Assembly: GCF_013374115.1 (NCBI RefSeq)
Contig: NZ_AP022673.1
Span: 3,552,501-3,616,500, forward strand
Direction of reading: 5' to 3'
Source: Sphingomonas sp. HMP9
GTDB lineage: Bacteria > Pseudomonadota > Alphaproteobacteria > Sphingomonadales > Sphingomonadaceae
DNA: 64,000 nt
Shown here piece by piece: positions 36,445-46,910 of this stretch. The translations under genes and the position numbers were made by a program. Position 1 is the stretch's first letter. Each line of letters starts with the position of its first letter. Below the pieces are notes generated by a model. It was given only the letters and a program-made list of their open reading frames with translations, searched no databases and had not been told where the DNA came from.

Positions 36445-37037
36445 CCTGGGGCGAGACGCCGACGCTCGCCGGGCGTCACGTCACGCTCCGCCCGCTGGTT
36501 GCCGATGACATGGACGCGCTGGTCGCGGCGGCGTCGGCGGACAACCTCTGGGATACGTTTTACGCCAATGTCGCGATGATGAAGGCGCCGGACCGATGGC
36601 TCGCCGCGGCGTCGCGCGAACAGGATTTCGGGCGGGCGCGACTGTTCGCGGTGGTGGCCGGCGGGACCGTCGTCGGCACCACGCGGTTCATGCGGATGAA
36701 CGCGGGCAACAAGCGGCTCGAGATCGGCGGCACCTTCTACGCGAAATCCGTGCAGCGCACCGGCGTCAACACCGAGGCCAAGCTGATGCTGCTGACGCAC
36801 GCGTTCGACGCGCTCGGCTGCGAATGCGTCCAGATCCGCACCGACTCGCTCAACAAGACCTCGCAACGCGCGATCGAACGCCTTGGCGCGAAGCGCGACG
36901 GCGTCCTGCGCGGGCATCAGGTGATGGCGGACGGCCGCTTGCGCGACACCGTCGTCTACAGCATCCTCCGCCACGAATGGCCGGGCGTGCGTCAGAACCT
37001 GACGTATCTGCTGGCCCGAAACGAGGACCGCCCATGA
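36441..37037 (+). CDS. GNAT acetyltransferase, RimJ/RimL-like
   Basis: A 198-residue acetyltransferase. The N-terminal [20 protein letters not shown], the central [40 protein letters not shown] and the [20 protein letters not shown] pattern match the RimJ/RimL-type family (protein or small-amine acetylation; substrate unknown). The GTG start overlaps the lolD stop (GTGA), and its own stop overlaps the next start (ATGA), so the four genes are one operon. Confidence 0.87.
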   Translation: MTWGETPTLAGRHVTLRPLVADDMDALVAAASADNLWDTFYANVAMMKAPDRWLAAASREQDFGRARLFAVVAGGTVVGTTRFMRMNAGNKRLEIGGTFYAKSVQRTGVNTEAKLMLLTHAFDALGCECVQIRTDSLNKTSQRAIERLGAKRDGVLRGHQVMADGRLRDTVVYSILRHEWPGVRQNLTYLLARNEDRP

Positions 37038-37513
37038 CCGCGATCACCGACTTCACCGTAAAGAGCGCCGATGGCTCCGCGGCTTCGCTCGAACCGTATC
37101 GCGGCAAGGTGCTACTGATCGTCAACACGGCCTCCAAATGCGGCTTTACGCCTCAATATGAGGGGTTGGCGGCGCTGCACCGCGATTATGCCGATCGGGG
37201 TTTCGAAGTGCTCGCGTTTCCGTGCAACCAGTTCGGCGGGCAGGAGCCGGGTGACGCGGCCGAGATCGCCAATTTCTGTACGCTGACCTACGACGTGACG
37301 TTCCCGGTCTTCGCGAAGGTCGACGTGAATGGAGCGGCAACGGATCCGCTGTTCGAGCGCCTGAAGTCGGACGCCCCCGGCGTGCTGGGGTCGAAGGCGA
37401 TCAAGTGGAACTTCACCAAGTTCCTGGTCGGGCGCGACGGGAACGTGGTCGATCGCTACGCGCCGACGACCAAGCCGGAAGACATCCGCAAGGACATCGA
37501 GACGCTGCTCTAG
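37034..37513 (+). CDS. glutathione peroxidase-family thiol peroxidase
   Basis: A 159-residue peroxidase. The catalytic Cys is in VNTASKCGFTPQYEGL (about residue 36), Gln in FPCNQFGGQEPG and Trp in IKWNFTKFLVGRDG, the family triad. The selenocysteine of animal enzymes is Cys here. Bacterial members usually use thioredoxin or glutathione to reduce lipid and other peroxides. The last gene of the lol operon. Confidence 0.92.
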   Translation: MTAITDFTVKSADGSAASLEPYRGKVLLIVNTASKCGFTPQYEGLAALHRDYADRGFEVLAFPCNQFGGQEPGDAAEIANFCTLTYDVTFPVFAKVDVNGAATDPLFERLKSDAPGVLGSKAIKWNFTKFLVGRDGNVVDRYAPTTKPEDIRKDIETLL

Positions 37514-37525
37514 TAACTGACACTG

Positions 37526-37630
37526 CCACCCCGGCGAAAGCCGGGGCTCAGTAGGGAAGGTCGCAGTAACGAAGCGCTGACCTCAGTTAGCAACGCTTCC
37601 CAACTGGACCCCGGCCTGCGCCGGGGAGGT
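37526..37630. repeat. palindromic repeat, family B
   Basis: Arms CCACCCCGGCGAAAGCCGGGG and complement with some mismatches, enclosing inner CCCAACTGG-type sequence and the usual spacer. It lies 12 bases after the peroxidase stop and could end the operon's transcript. Confidence 0.8.
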
Positions 37631-37667
37631 GATTTCTGTTAGCGAGGCCCAGCAACCCAAAAACAAT

Positions 37668-37722
37668 GTTCCCCCGCGAAGGCGAGGGCCCAGACTGGAC
37701 TCCCGCCTTCGCGGGAGAACAT
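37668..37722. repeat. palindromic repeat, family A
   Basis: GTTCCCCCGCGAAGGCGAGG, then CCCAGACTGGACTCC, then CGCCTTCGCGGGAGAAC. Forms an A/B pair with the preceding family B copy, between convergent genes. Confidence 0.85.
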
Positions 37723-37749
37723 TCTGGCGCAGCCGAACACACTAATCGC

Positions 37750-38331
37750 TCACACAGAAAACGCCGGCGCGCCCTTCTTATGCGCCAGCGCCGAGGCAAC
37801 CGAAGTCACCCCACCAAAGAAGAAGCTGATCCCAAGCACATAGCCCGGCAGCGTCAGCCAAGGCAGCGTCGCCAGCACGATCACCGCCAGCACGATGTTC
37901 ACCACCCCAAGCGCGATCATCAGCCCCTTGCCGCGCCGAAACCGCGCGCCAAGCCCGATCTCCAAGGCCCCGCGCACGCCCAGCCACACCGCGATCAGCA
38001 ACGTCAGCGAAATGGCCCCCGTCGCCGGCTCGAACGCCATGATCAGCCCGATCACCAGCGACACCAGCCCGAACCCGATCGCATAGCCGCGCCCCTCATG
38101 TCCCTTGCCGGCAAAGCCCGACACGATCGACACGATCCCGGCCGCGATCAGGAACGCCCCGATCACCAGGGTCGCGGCATAGGTCGCGGAGAACGGCGAC
38201 GCGAACGCCATCACCCCGAGCACCAGCGACACCACGCCATAGGCCAGTATCCACCCCCAGCCGGCGCCCGCGCGGGGCGTTCCCGCCGCCGTGGTCTCAG
38301 TCTCGGCAAAACGCCCGCGTGGATCGGTCAT
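37750..38331 (-). CDS. HdeD-family (DUF308) membrane protein
   Basis: A 193-residue protein with about six transmembrane helices made of similar short units, for example GWILAYGVVSLVLGVMAFAS and LVIGAFLIAAGIVSIVSGFAG. This is the pattern of the HdeD/DUF308 family, linked in E. coli to acid resistance at high density; the molecular function is not established. The ATG at 38331 gives the N-terminus MTDPRGRFAETETTAAG. Divergent from dnaE. Confidence 0.85.
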   Translation of the reverse strand: MTDPRGRFAETETTAAGTPRAGAGWGWILAYGVVSLVLGVMAFASPFSATYAATLVIGAFLIAAGIVSIVSGFAGKGHEGRGYAIGFGLVSLVIGLIMAFEPATGAISLTLLIAVWLGVRGALEIGLGARFRRGKGLMIALGVVNIVLAVIVLATLPWLTLPGYVLGISFFFGGVTSVASALAHKKGAPAFSV

Positions 38332-38437
38332 TGGAAAAGCTCCCCGAAGTCCCCGCCGCAACGGCTCGTCGTGTCCGCGGTTCCGATCGGACTCATCCCC
38401 GCTGGTCGAATCACGCCGCAGCGCCTACCTCCTGTCG

Positions 38438-41400
38438 ATGCATTCCGGTTACGTCCCCCTTCGCGTTTTCTCCTGCTACACCATGCTCGACGGCGCCATC
38501 GATCCCAAGGCGATCGCCAAGCAGGCGCGCGCCTTGGGCTTTCCCGCCGCCGCGCTGACCGATCGCAACGGGCTCTATGCGGCGATGGCCTATTCGGACG
38601 CCGCCAAGAAGGACGGGGTGCAGCCGATCATCGGCGTGATGCTCGGCGTCGGGCGCCCCGACATGCCCGACGGCGTCGCGACGCAGTTCGACTGGCTCGC
38701 ACTCTACGCGCAGGACATGACCGGCTACGACAATCTCTGCGCGCTCGTCTCGATGGCGCATCTCGACCGCCCGATCGAGATGCCCGCGCATGTCGATTTC
38801 GCCGCGCTCGAACGCCACACGGACGGCCTCCTTGCACTGACCGCAGGCGGCGAGGGCGGTCTCGCGCGGTTGTTCGCCGAAGGTCAGCCTGACCGTGCCC
38901 GCGCCTATCTCGATCGCCTGCAAGGGCTGTTCGGTGACCGCCTCTATATCGAGCTCTCGCGCCGCAACGACGCAGTCGAGATGGCGGCCGAAAACGACCT
39001 CATCGACATCGCCTATGCGCGCAACCTGCCGCTGGTCGCGACCAACCCGTGCTGCTTCACCGAGAGCGCGTTCGGCGACGCGCACGACGCCATGCTGTGC
39101 ATTGCGCATTCGACCTATGTCGAGACCGAGGACCGCATCCGCAGTTGCCCCGAGGCGTGGATGAAGCCCGCGCCGGTGATGCACGAGATGTTCGCCGACC
39201 TGCCCGAGGCGATCGCCAACACGCTCGTCGTCGCACAGCGCTGCGCGGTGATGGCGCCGTACCGAAAGCCGATCCTTCCCAGCCTCGCCGGCGATATCGA
39301 AGGCGAGGCCAAGCTCCTCCGTGACGACGCTGAGGCAGGCCTCGAGAAGCGCCTCGCCCGCATCACCGAACTCCACGGTGAAAGCGAAGACGGCTGGCGC
39401 GACGTCTACCGCAAGCGGCTTGCGTTCGAGGTCGACGTGATCGTCCAGATGGGCTTCCCCGGCTATTTCCTGATCGTTGCGGACTTCATCAAATGGGCGA
39501 AGGATCACGACATTCCGGTCGGCCCGGGCCGTGGCTCGGGCGCGGGCTCGGTCGTCGCCTGGTCGCTGACGATCACCGATCTCGATCCGATCAAATTGGG
39601 CCTGCTGTTCGAACGCTTCCTGAACCCGGAACGCGTGTCGATGCCCGATTTCGATATCGATTTCTGCGAAACCCGCCGCGTCGAGGTGATCCGCTACGTC
39701 CAGGAGAAATACGGCCGCGATCAGGTCGCGCAGATCATCACCTTCGGGAAGCTGAAGGCACGCGCGGTGCTTAAGGATACCGGCCGCGTGCTCCAAATGA
39801 GCTACGGCCACATCGATCGCCTCGCCAAGCTGGTGCCGAACCACCCGACCGATCCGTGGACGCTGGAGCGCGCGCTGAACGGCGTCGGCGAGCTGGCGAA
39901 GGAATATGCCAACGACAACGCGGTCAGGAAGCTGCTCGATCTGGCGATGAAGCTGGAGGGCCTGCCGCGCCACTCGTCGACGCACGCCGCCGGCGTGGTG
40001 ATCGGGGACAGGCCCTTGGCCCAGCTCGTCCCGCTCTACCGCGATCCGCGCTCCGACATGCCCGTCACGCAGTTCGACATGAAATATGTCGAGGGCGCGG
40101 GCCTCGTGAAGTTCGATTTTCTCGGGTTGAAGACGCTGTCGGTGTTGCAAAAGGCGTTGCAGATGCTCGCCAAGCGCGGCGTTATCGTCGATCTCGACGC
40201 GCTCGAATGGGATGATGCCGGCGTCTACGCGTTGCTCCAGCGCGGGGACACGGTCGGCGTGTTCCAGCTCGAATCCGAGGGCATGCGCCGCACGCTGTCC
40301 GCAGTCCGCCCGTCCAATTTCGGCGACATCATCGCGCTCGTTTCGCTCTATCGACCGGGCCCGATGGACAATATCCCGTCGTTCGGTCGCCGCAAGAACG
40401 GCACCGAGGCGATCGACTACCCGCACCCGCTGCTCGAACCGATCCTGTCCGAGACCTACGGGATCTTCGTGTACCAGGAACAGGTGATGCAGGCCGCGCA
40501 GGTGCTGGCCGGCTTCTCGCTCGGCGGCGCCGATCTGCTGCGTCGCGCGATGGGCAAGAAGGTGAAGGCCGAGATGGACGCGCAGCGCGCGGGCTTCGTC
40601 GAGGGCTGTCTCACCGTCAACGGCATCAGGAAGGCCGAGGCGAACGCGCTGTTCGATTTGATCGACAAGTTCGCCGGCTATGGCTTCAACAAGAGCCACG
40701 CTGCGGCCTATGCGCTGCTCGCCTACCAGACCGCGTGGCTGAAGGCGCACCACCCGCACGAATTCTTCGCGGCGTCGATGTGCTACGATCTGCACCAGAC
40801 CGACAAGCTGGCGATCTTCACCGACGACATGCGACGCCTGGGGATCGCCTCGCTGCCGCCGTGCATCAACGCAAGCCAGGCCGAGTTCGACGTCGAGGTG
40901 CTGCCCAACGCTCCGGAAGAAGCATGTTCACCCGCGAAGGCGGGTGCCCAGACTGGGTCCCCGCCTTCGCGGGGAAACACTCTGGCGGTTCGCTACGCCC
41001 TCGGCGCGCTGAAATCGGTCGGTGAAGGCGCGATGGAGAAGCTCATTGTCGAGCGAGTCCAGAACGGCCCGTTCGCCGGCCTCGACGATCTCGCCAAGCG
41101 CGTCGACCCGCGTCTCCTCAACAAGCGCCAGCTCGAAACGCTCGCCGCTGCCGGCGCCTTCGATTCGTTCGAGCCCAACCGCGCCGGTATCCACGCCACC
41201 GCCGAGACGATCCTCGCGATCGCCGCGCGCACGCATGAGCAGAAGACCAGCGGGCAAGGCGGCCTGTTCGGCGACGCGGAGCCCGCCGGCGATGCGATCA
41301 AGCTTCCTCCCTCGGTGCGCTGGACGCTCAGCCAGCGGATGGACCAGGAGAAGGAGGCGTTCGGCTTCTATTTCTCCGCGCACCCGGTCGATCGCCATCG

Positions 41401-41995
41401 CCACATCGCCAACAGCCATGGCGCGCGCGCCTACACCGCGCTGTCCGAGCTCAACATCCCCGACGACGGCAGCCGCGCGGGCGCGACGATGGCGGTCCTG
41501 GTCGAGGACGCGCGCTACCGCACGTCCGCGCGCGGCAAGCGCTTCATGATGGCGCAGTGCTCGGACGCCAGCGGCCAGTTCATGGCGACGTGCTTCGACG
41601 AGCAGGTCTCGAGGGATCTGGAGGAAGCCGCCAAGGCCGGCGGCTGCGGGCTGATCACCGTCGAGCTCGACCGCAAGCCCGGCGAGGACACGCCGCGCGT
41701 CAGCATCAAGCGCATCCAGCCGTTCGAGGGGCTCGCCAACCTTGCGCGGTTCCAGGTGGTGGTGACGATCTCGGACATGGCCGCGTTCGCCGGGCTCGCA
41801 TCGTTGCTGGCCGACCATCGCGGCGCGCGCGGCGAGGTTCGCGTGCGCATGCAGCTGCCCGATGGCGAGCTGTGCATCCTGCTCGGCCGCGACTTCCTGC
41901 TCGACGGCGAGCTTGCCGAGCACATCGAGTCGTTGCACGGTGTGACCAAGGTGGAGCTGAAGACCTCTGAAACGAGGCTCGCTCTGGTCGGATAA
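38438..41995 (+). CDS. dnaE: DNA polymerase III alpha subunit
   Basis: A 1185-residue replicative polymerase. PHP domain at the start (FVPLRVFSCYTMLDGAI-like segment; here PLRVFSCYTMLDGAIDP), palm with GPGRGSGAGSVVAWSL and MPDFDIDFCE (two catalytic Asp), the third catalytic region around RHSSTHAAGVVIGD, fingers FNKSHAAAYALLAYQTAWLK, then an OB fold (GATMAVLVEDARYR). Residues about 829-848 (ACSPAKAGAQTGSPPSRGNT) are encoded by a family A palindromic repeat inserted in frame between VEVLP and VRYALGALKSVG; the surrounding protein is intact. The ATG at 38438 (MHSGYVPLRVF) is the family start. Confidence 0.95.
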   Translation: MHSGYVPLRVFSCYTMLDGAIDPKAIAKQARALGFPAAALTDRNGLYAAMAYSDAAKKDGVQPIIGVMLGVGRPDMPDGVATQFDWLALYAQDMTGYDNLCALVSMAHLDRPIEMPAHVDFAALERHTDGLLALTAGGEGGLARLFAEGQPDRARAYLDRLQGLFGDRLYIELSRRNDAVEMAAENDLIDIAYARNLPLVATNPCCFTESAFGDAHDAMLCIAHSTYVETEDRIRSCPEAWMKPAPVMHEMFADLPEAIANTLVVAQRCAVMAPYRKPILPSLAGDIEGEAKLLRDDAEAGLEKRLARITELHGESEDGWRDVYRKRLAFEVDVIVQMGFPGYFLIVADFIKWAKDHDIPVGPGRGSGAGSVVAWSLTITDLDPIKLGLLFERFLNPERVSMPDFDIDFCETRRVEVIRYVQEKYGRDQVAQIITFGKLKARAVLKDTGRVLQMSYGHIDRLAKLVPNHPTDPWTLERALNGVGELAKEYANDNAVRKLLDLAMKLEGLPRHSSTHAAGVVIGDRPLAQLVPLYRDPRSDMPVTQFDMKYVEGAGLVKFDFLGLKTLSVLQKALQMLAKRGVIVDLDALEWDDAGVYALLQRGDTVGVFQLESEGMRRTLSAVRPSNFGDIIALVSLYRPGPMDNIPSFGRRKNGTEAIDYPHPLLEPILSETYGIFVYQEQVMQAAQVLAGFSLGGADLLRRAMGKKVKAEMDAQRAGFVEGCLTVNGIRKAEANALFDLIDKFAGYGFNKSHAAAYALLAYQTAWLKAHHPHEFFAASMCYDLHQTDKLAIFTDDMRRLGIASLPPCINASQAEFDVEVLPNAPEEACSPAKAGAQTGSPPSRGNTLAVRYALGALKSVGEGAMEKLIVERVQNGPFAGLDDLAKRVDPRLLNKRQLETLAAAGAFDSFEPNRAGIHATAETILAIAARTHEQKTSGQGGLFGDAEPAGDAIKLPPSVRWTLSQRMDQEKEAFGFYFSAHPVDRHRHIANSHGARAYTALSELNIPDDGSRAGATMAVLVEDARYRTSARGKRFMMAQCSDASGQFMATCFDEQVSRDLEEAAKAGGCGLITVELDRKPGEDTPRVSIKRIQPFEGLANLARFQVVVTISDMAAFAGLASLLADHRGARGEVRVRMQLPDGELCILLGRDFLLDGELAEHIESLHGVTKVELKTSETRLALVG
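40925..40978. repeat. family A palindromic repeat inside dnaE, in frame
   Basis: TGTTCACCCGCGAAGGCGGG, then TGCCCAGACTGGGTCC, then CCGCCTTCGCGGGGAAACA: the same palindrome as the intergenic family A copies, here inside the dnaE reading frame. It adds about 18-21 codons without a stop or shift. See the finding on this element. Confidence 0.92.
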
Positions 41996-42013
41996 AAGCT
42001 TGGGAGAGCGGAC

Positions 42014-43606
42014 ATGCTTGGTGGAATGCAGGATTTCGAGCTTCGTGTTCCCCGCCTGATCGACCACGCCGCGCGCGAACACGGGGCCACAGAACTCGTC
42101 AGCTACTGGGCTGACGGCCGCGAGACGCGGACGAACTGGGCCGGCATCGCGCGCGATTCGCGCAAACTGGCCCAAGCGCTCGAAAAACTGGGCGTCGCGC
42201 CCGGCGACCGGGTCGCGACGCTCGGCATGAACCACGCGCATCACCTCGTCGGCTGGTACGGCACGATCGGGATGGGCGGCGTGATCCACACCATCAACCC
42301 GCGGCTGTTCGACGAGCAGCTCGTCTACATCGCCAACCACGCCGAAGACCGCGTGATGCTCTACGACAAGGCGTTTCAGCCGCTCGTCGATCGCCTTCGC
42401 GGGCAATGGGGCAGCATCCGCCATTACATCTGCTTCGACGATCTCGGCCCCGATGGCTTCCAGGCGCTGCTCGACGCCGAGGACGGCGATTATGACTGGG
42501 TCGAGGGGCCGGAGCGCGATCCGTGCATGCTCTGCTACACCAGCGGCACCACGGGTAATCCGAAGGGCGTGCTCTACACGCACCGCTCGACGATGATCCA
42601 CGCGATGGCGGAGGTCGCGCCCTGGGTGTTCGATCTTTCCCCCAGCGCGGTCGTGCTGCCGGTCGTGCCAATGTTCCACGCCGCCGCCTGGGGCCTGCCG
42701 TTCGCCTGCGCGCTGTCGGGGGCGAAGGTCGTCTATTCGGCGGTCAACGACCCGGCCGTGTTGTGCCGGCTGATGAACCAGGAGCGCGTGACGCATTCGG
42801 CGGGCGTGCCGACCGTGTGGCTGGCGATGTTCGGCCATATGGATGCGACGGGCGAGGCGCCCCGGCATCTGAAGCTGGTGACGATCGGCGGCTCGGCAGC
42901 GCCACGCGCGATGATCGACCGGATCATGCGGATGGGCGCGGATGTGAAGCATCTCTGGGGCATGACCGAGACCTCGCCGATCGGCACCGCGGGCTTCGCC
43001 CCGCCGCACTGGGACGACATGAGCCATGACGAGAAGCTCGATCTCGTCGGCAAGCAGGGCAGCGTGCCCTTCGGCATCGAACTCCGCATCATCGACGACG
43101 CGGGGACGGTCCTTGCCCGCGACGGCAAGGTTGCCGGCCGGTTGCAGGTGAGGGGCCCATGGGTGGTCCAACGCTATTTCGGAGCCGACGAGGACGCGGT
43201 CGACGGTGAAGGCTGGTTCGACACCGGCGACGTCGCGATGCTCCACGCCGACGGCACGATGCAGATCACCGATCGTTCGAAGGACGTCATCAAGTCCGGC
43301 GGCGAATGGATCAGCTCGGTCGACCTGGAGAACGCCGCGGTCGGCTGTCCGGGAGTCGCGGAGGCGGCGGCGATCGGTATTTACCATCCGAAATGGGACG
43401 AGCGCCCGCTGCTGCTGGTGGTGCGCAAGCCCGGTAGCGCAGTCGACGAACAGGCGATCCTCGATCATTTGGCGAAGCACGTCGCCAAATGGTGGCTTCC
43501 CGACGCGATCGTCTTCGTCGACGACCTGCCGCACACAGCCACGGGAAAGCTGCTGAAGACCGCGCTGCGCGAACGCTTCAAGGACTTCGCGCTGGCGGCG
43601 GCCTAA
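42014..43606 (+). CDS. long-chain fatty acyl-CoA ligase-like AMP-binding enzyme
   Basis: A 530-residue ANL-superfamily enzyme. The P-loop-like motif is [19 protein letters not shown], the A5 region [12 protein letters not shown]7 [16 protein letters not shown]8 [17 protein letters not shown] and the C-terminal catalytic lysine in [16 protein letters not shown]. It is closest to medium/long-chain acyl-CoA synthetases (FadD/AlkK group) that activate fatty acids for degradation. Starts 18 bases after dnaE and is probably independent of it. Confidence 0.9.
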   Translation: MLGGMQDFELRVPRLIDHAAREHGATELVSYWADGRETRTNWAGIARDSRKLAQALEKLGVAPGDRVATLGMNHAHHLVGWYGTIGMGGVIHTINPRLFDEQLVYIANHAEDRVMLYDKAFQPLVDRLRGQWGSIRHYICFDDLGPDGFQALLDAEDGDYDWVEGPERDPCMLCYTSGTTGNPKGVLYTHRSTMIHAMAEVAPWVFDLSPSAVVLPVVPMFHAAAWGLPFACALSGAKVVYSAVNDPAVLCRLMNQERVTHSAGVPTVWLAMFGHMDATGEAPRHLKLVTIGGSAAPRAMIDRIMRMGADVKHLWGMTETSPIGTAGFAPPHWDDMSHDEKLDLVGKQGSVPFGIELRIIDDAGTVLARDGKVAGRLQVRGPWVVQRYFGADEDAVDGEGWFDTGDVAMLHADGTMQITDRSKDVIKSGGEWISSVDLENAAVGCPGVAEAAAIGIYHPKWDERPLLLVVRKPGSAVDEQAILDHLAKHVAKWWLPDAIVFVDDLPHTATGKLLKTALRERFKDFALAAA

Positions 43607-43640
43607 CCCTCCTCGTTCCCTCCCGTCTCCCGGGGGGGGC

Positions 43641-43695
43641 TTGTTCTCCCGCGAAGGCGGGAGCCCAGTCTGGGTCCCCGCCTTCGCGGGGAACC
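43641..43695. repeat. palindromic repeat, family A
   Basis: TTGTTCTCCCGCGAAGGCGG, then GAGCCCAGTCTGGGTCC, then CCGCCTTCGCGGGGAACC. Between the acyl-CoA ligase stop and rutB, nearly identical in its right half to the copy inside dnaE. Confidence 0.87.
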
Positions 43696-43780
43696 ACGCT
43701 TGCTTCGTTGATCGGGGTACTGCCGATACTCCGATCATTTCGCACTTGCACAATCCCTGCGATGCAGCGAGCTTGTCACA

Positions 43781-44509
<729 letters not shown>

Positions 44510-44522
44510 CGAGCACCCTTCT

Positions 44523-44600
44523 GTTCCTCGCGAACGCGGGGGCCCAGGGATCACGAAGGATGACGCCTGCGACCCTGGACCCCCGCCTCCGCGGGGGAAC
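44523..44600. repeat. palindromic repeat, family A variant
   Basis: GTTCCTCGCGAACGCGGGGG, inner CCCAGGGATC with partner GACCCTGGA, and CCCCCGCCTCCGCGGGGGAA. It has a longer centre than most family A copies, like that at 10362. It sits between rutB and rutC inside the operon. Confidence 0.8.
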
Positions 44601-44631
44601 GGGTAGCGCTTGATATGTGAAAGGGAACATC

Positions 44632-45015
44632 ATGCCGTTCGAAGCCATCAACCCGCCGCAGTTCCCGACCCCGATCGCGCCGTATTCCGCAGGTGCGAAG
44701 GCAGGCAACATTGTCTACGTCTCGGGGGTGCTGGCACTGGGCGAAGGCGGCATGGTCCTCCACCCCGGCGACGCCGCAGCCCAGACCCGCGCGGTGCTGG
44801 ACACGATCAGGACCACGCTCGAAGCCGCTGGCGCGACCCTGGCGGACGTCGCGTTCAACCACATCTTCCTCAAGGACCTGGCCGACTATGCCGTCTTCAA
44901 CGCGGTCTACGCCGAGTATTTTCCCGGGCCAAAGCCTGCGCGCTACTGCATCAAGACCGAGCTTGTGAAACCCGACTGCCTCGTCGAGATCGCCAGCATC
45001 GCCCACCTCGCCTGA
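44632..45015 (+). CDS. rutC: aminoacrylate peracid reductase/deaminase RutC (Rid family)
   Basis: A 127-residue YjgF/Rid-family protein that processes the aminoacrylate intermediate of the Rut pathway. Motifs: [20 protein letters not shown] near the start, the conserved Arg in [20 protein letters not shown]. The ATG at 44632 has AAGGGAA upstream and is preferred over the GTG at 44617. Its stop overlaps the rutD start (TGATG). Confidence 0.92.
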   Translation: MPFEAINPPQFPTPIAPYSAGAKAGNIVYVSGVLALGEGGMVLHPGDAAAQTRAVLDTIRTTLEAAGATLADVAFNHIFLKDLADYAVFNAVYAEYFPGPKPARYCIKTELVKPDCLVEIASIAHLA

Positions 45016-45803
45016 TGGCGATCGCGGGCGGTATCCACTGGGAGGAACACGGCCAGCCCGACGGCCCCGTGATCCTCCTGTCGAGCGGCCTTGGCGGCTC
45101 CGGCAGCTACTGGCACCCAAACCTCGCGGCCCTCGGCGCCGGTCACCGCGTCATCACCTACGACCACCGCGGCACCGGGCACTCGGAGCGCCACGTCCCT
45201 GGCGACCTGACCGTCGAGGCAATGGCCACCGACGTCGTGACACTCCTGGACGCGATCGGGCTGGAGCGCTGCACCTTCATCGGCCACGCGCTGGGCGGCC
45301 ATATCGGCCTGGCCCTCGCGCTGGCCGCACCCGAACGACTCGACCGCCTCGTCGTCATCAACGGCTGGGCCAAGCTCGATCCGCACACCGCTCGCTGCTT
45401 CGACACGCGGCTGGCGTTGCTGAGCGACAGCGGCCCCCGCGCGTATCTCCACGCGCAGCCGCTGTTCCTCTACCCGCCGCAGTGGATCTCCGACCACCAC
45501 GACCGGCTGCAGAACGAGGAGGAAGCGATGCTCGCTCATTTCCCCGGCGCGGAGATGATCCAGCGGCGCGTGGCCGCGGTCCGCCGGTTCAACATCGCCG
45601 GACGGCTCGACGAGATTCGCGTGCCAACGCTGATGGTTGCGTCCGACGACGACCTGCTCGTGCCGCCGTCTGCCTCCGAAAAGCTCGCCGCCGGCATCCC
45701 CGGCGCGCAGCTTGCCCGGATGGCGGCGGGGGCGCACGCCTGCAACGTCACGCGGGCCGAGCATTTCAACATGTGGCTGCTCGACTGGCTCGACGGCGAA
45801 TAG
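45015..45803 (+). CDS. rutD: aminoacrylate hydrolase RutD
   Basis: A 262-residue alpha/beta hydrolase that speeds breakdown of aminoacrylate to malonic semialdehyde in the Rut pathway. ILLSSGLGGSGSYWHPNLAAL holds the oxyanion region and YDHRGTGHSE follows. The nucleophile elbow reads FIGHALGGHIGLAL, with Ala in place of the usual Ser, as in RutD-type members; the acid Asp lies in VASDDDLLVPP and the base His in GAHACNVTRAEHFN. Between rutC and rutA. Confidence 0.9.
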   Translation: MAIAGGIHWEEHGQPDGPVILLSSGLGGSGSYWHPNLAALGAGHRVITYDHRGTGHSERHVPGDLTVEAMATDVVTLLDAIGLERCTFIGHALGGHIGLALALAAPERLDRLVVINGWAKLDPHTARCFDTRLALLSDSGPRAYLHAQPLFLYPPQWISDHHDRLQNEEEAMLAHFPGAEMIQRRVAAVRRFNIAGRLDEIRVPTLMVASDDDLLVPPSASEKLAAGIPGAQLARMAAGAHACNVTRAEHFNMWLLDWLDGE

Positions 45804-45812
45804 GAGCGGGAT

Positions 45813-46883
45813 ATGCAGGTCGGCGTCTTCATGCCCATCAACAACAATGGCTGGCTGATCAGCGAGACCGCGCCGCAATACAAACCAAGCTTCGATCTCA
45901 ACAAGGCGATCGCGCAGGCGGCCGAAAAGCATGGCCTCGATTTCCTGATTTCGATGATCAAGCTGCGTGGGTTCGGCGGCAAGACCGAGTTCTGGGATTA
46001 CGGGCTGGAGAGCTTCACGCTGATGGCCGGGCTCGCCGCGGTCACCGAGAAGATCAAGATCTATGCGACCTGCCCGACGCTGCTGATCCCGCCCGCCTAT
46101 GCCGCGCGGATGTGCAACACGATCGACTCGATCAGCCATGGTCGGTTCGGGCTGAACCTCATCACCGGCTGGCAGCCGCCCGAATATACGCAGATGGGAA
46201 TGTGGCCCGGCGACGAGCATTTCCGCAACCGGTACACGATGCTCGACGAATACGCCCACATCCTCCGCGAGCTGTGGGAGGAGGGCACGTCCGACTTCAA
46301 GGGCGAGTATTACCAGATGACCGACTGCCGCGTCTGGCCCAAACCGGCCGGCGACATGACGATCATCTGCGCCGGCTCGTCCGATGACGGCCTCGCCTTC
46401 TCCGCCAAATGGGCAGACTATGCGTTCTGTCTCGGCAAGGGCGTCAACACGCCGACCGCCTTCGCGTTTAACAATGAACGCCTGGCCGCGGCGACCGCCA
46501 AGACCGGCCGCGACGTGCAGGTCTTCGTCCTGATCATGATCATCGCCGCCGAGACCGACGAGGAGGCGATGGCAAGGTGGAAACACTACAACGCCGGCGT
46601 CGATGTGGACGCGATCGCCTGGCTGATCGATCAGGGCGCGAAGGACACGCACAACAAGGATACCAACGTCCGCCAACTCGCCGCTCCCGAAGGCGCGGTG
46701 AACATCAACATGGGCACGCTGGTCGGTTCGTACGAAACCGTGGCGCGGATGCTCGACGAGATGGCCGCCGTCCCCAACACCGGCGGCGTCTTGCTGACCT
46801 TCGACGACTTTCTCGAGGGAGTGGAGGCGTTTGGCGAAAGAATACAGCCGCTTTTGAGGTGTCGCGAACACCTGAGGCGCTAG
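45813..46883 (+). CDS. rutA: pyrimidine oxygenase RutA
   Basis: A 356-residue flavin-dependent monooxygenase of the luciferase family that opens the uracil ring. Start [20 protein letters not shown]; conserved stretches [40 protein letters not shown] and [20 protein letters not shown] match RutA closely. It needs reduced FMN from a flavin reductase (RutF), which is not in this window. Last gene of the group; 10 bases after rutD. Confidence 0.95.
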   Translation: MQVGVFMPINNNGWLISETAPQYKPSFDLNKAIAQAAEKHGLDFLISMIKLRGFGGKTEFWDYGLESFTLMAGLAAVTEKIKIYATCPTLLIPPAYAARMCNTIDSISHGRFGLNLITGWQPPEYTQMGMWPGDEHFRNRYTMLDEYAHILRELWEEGTSDFKGEYYQMTDCRVWPKPAGDMTIICAGSSDDGLAFSAKWADYAFCLGKGVNTPTAFAFNNERLAAATAKTGRDVQVFVLIMIIAAETDEEAMARWKHYNAGVDVDAIAWLIDQGAKDTHNKDTNVRQLAAPEGAVNINMGTLVGSYETVARMLDEMAAVPNTGGVLLTFDDFLEGVEAFGERIQPLLRCREHLRR

Positions 46884-46910
46884 CCCGCGTCAAGGACCCG
46901 CAAAAAGCTT

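Noticed and set aside
38411..40795. A 794-residue minus-strand frame inside dnaE
   Set aside because: Antisense shadow of dnaE with no recognisable motif.
44943..46871. A 642-residue minus-strand frame over rutD and rutA
   Set aside because: Antisense shadow of two clear Rut genes.
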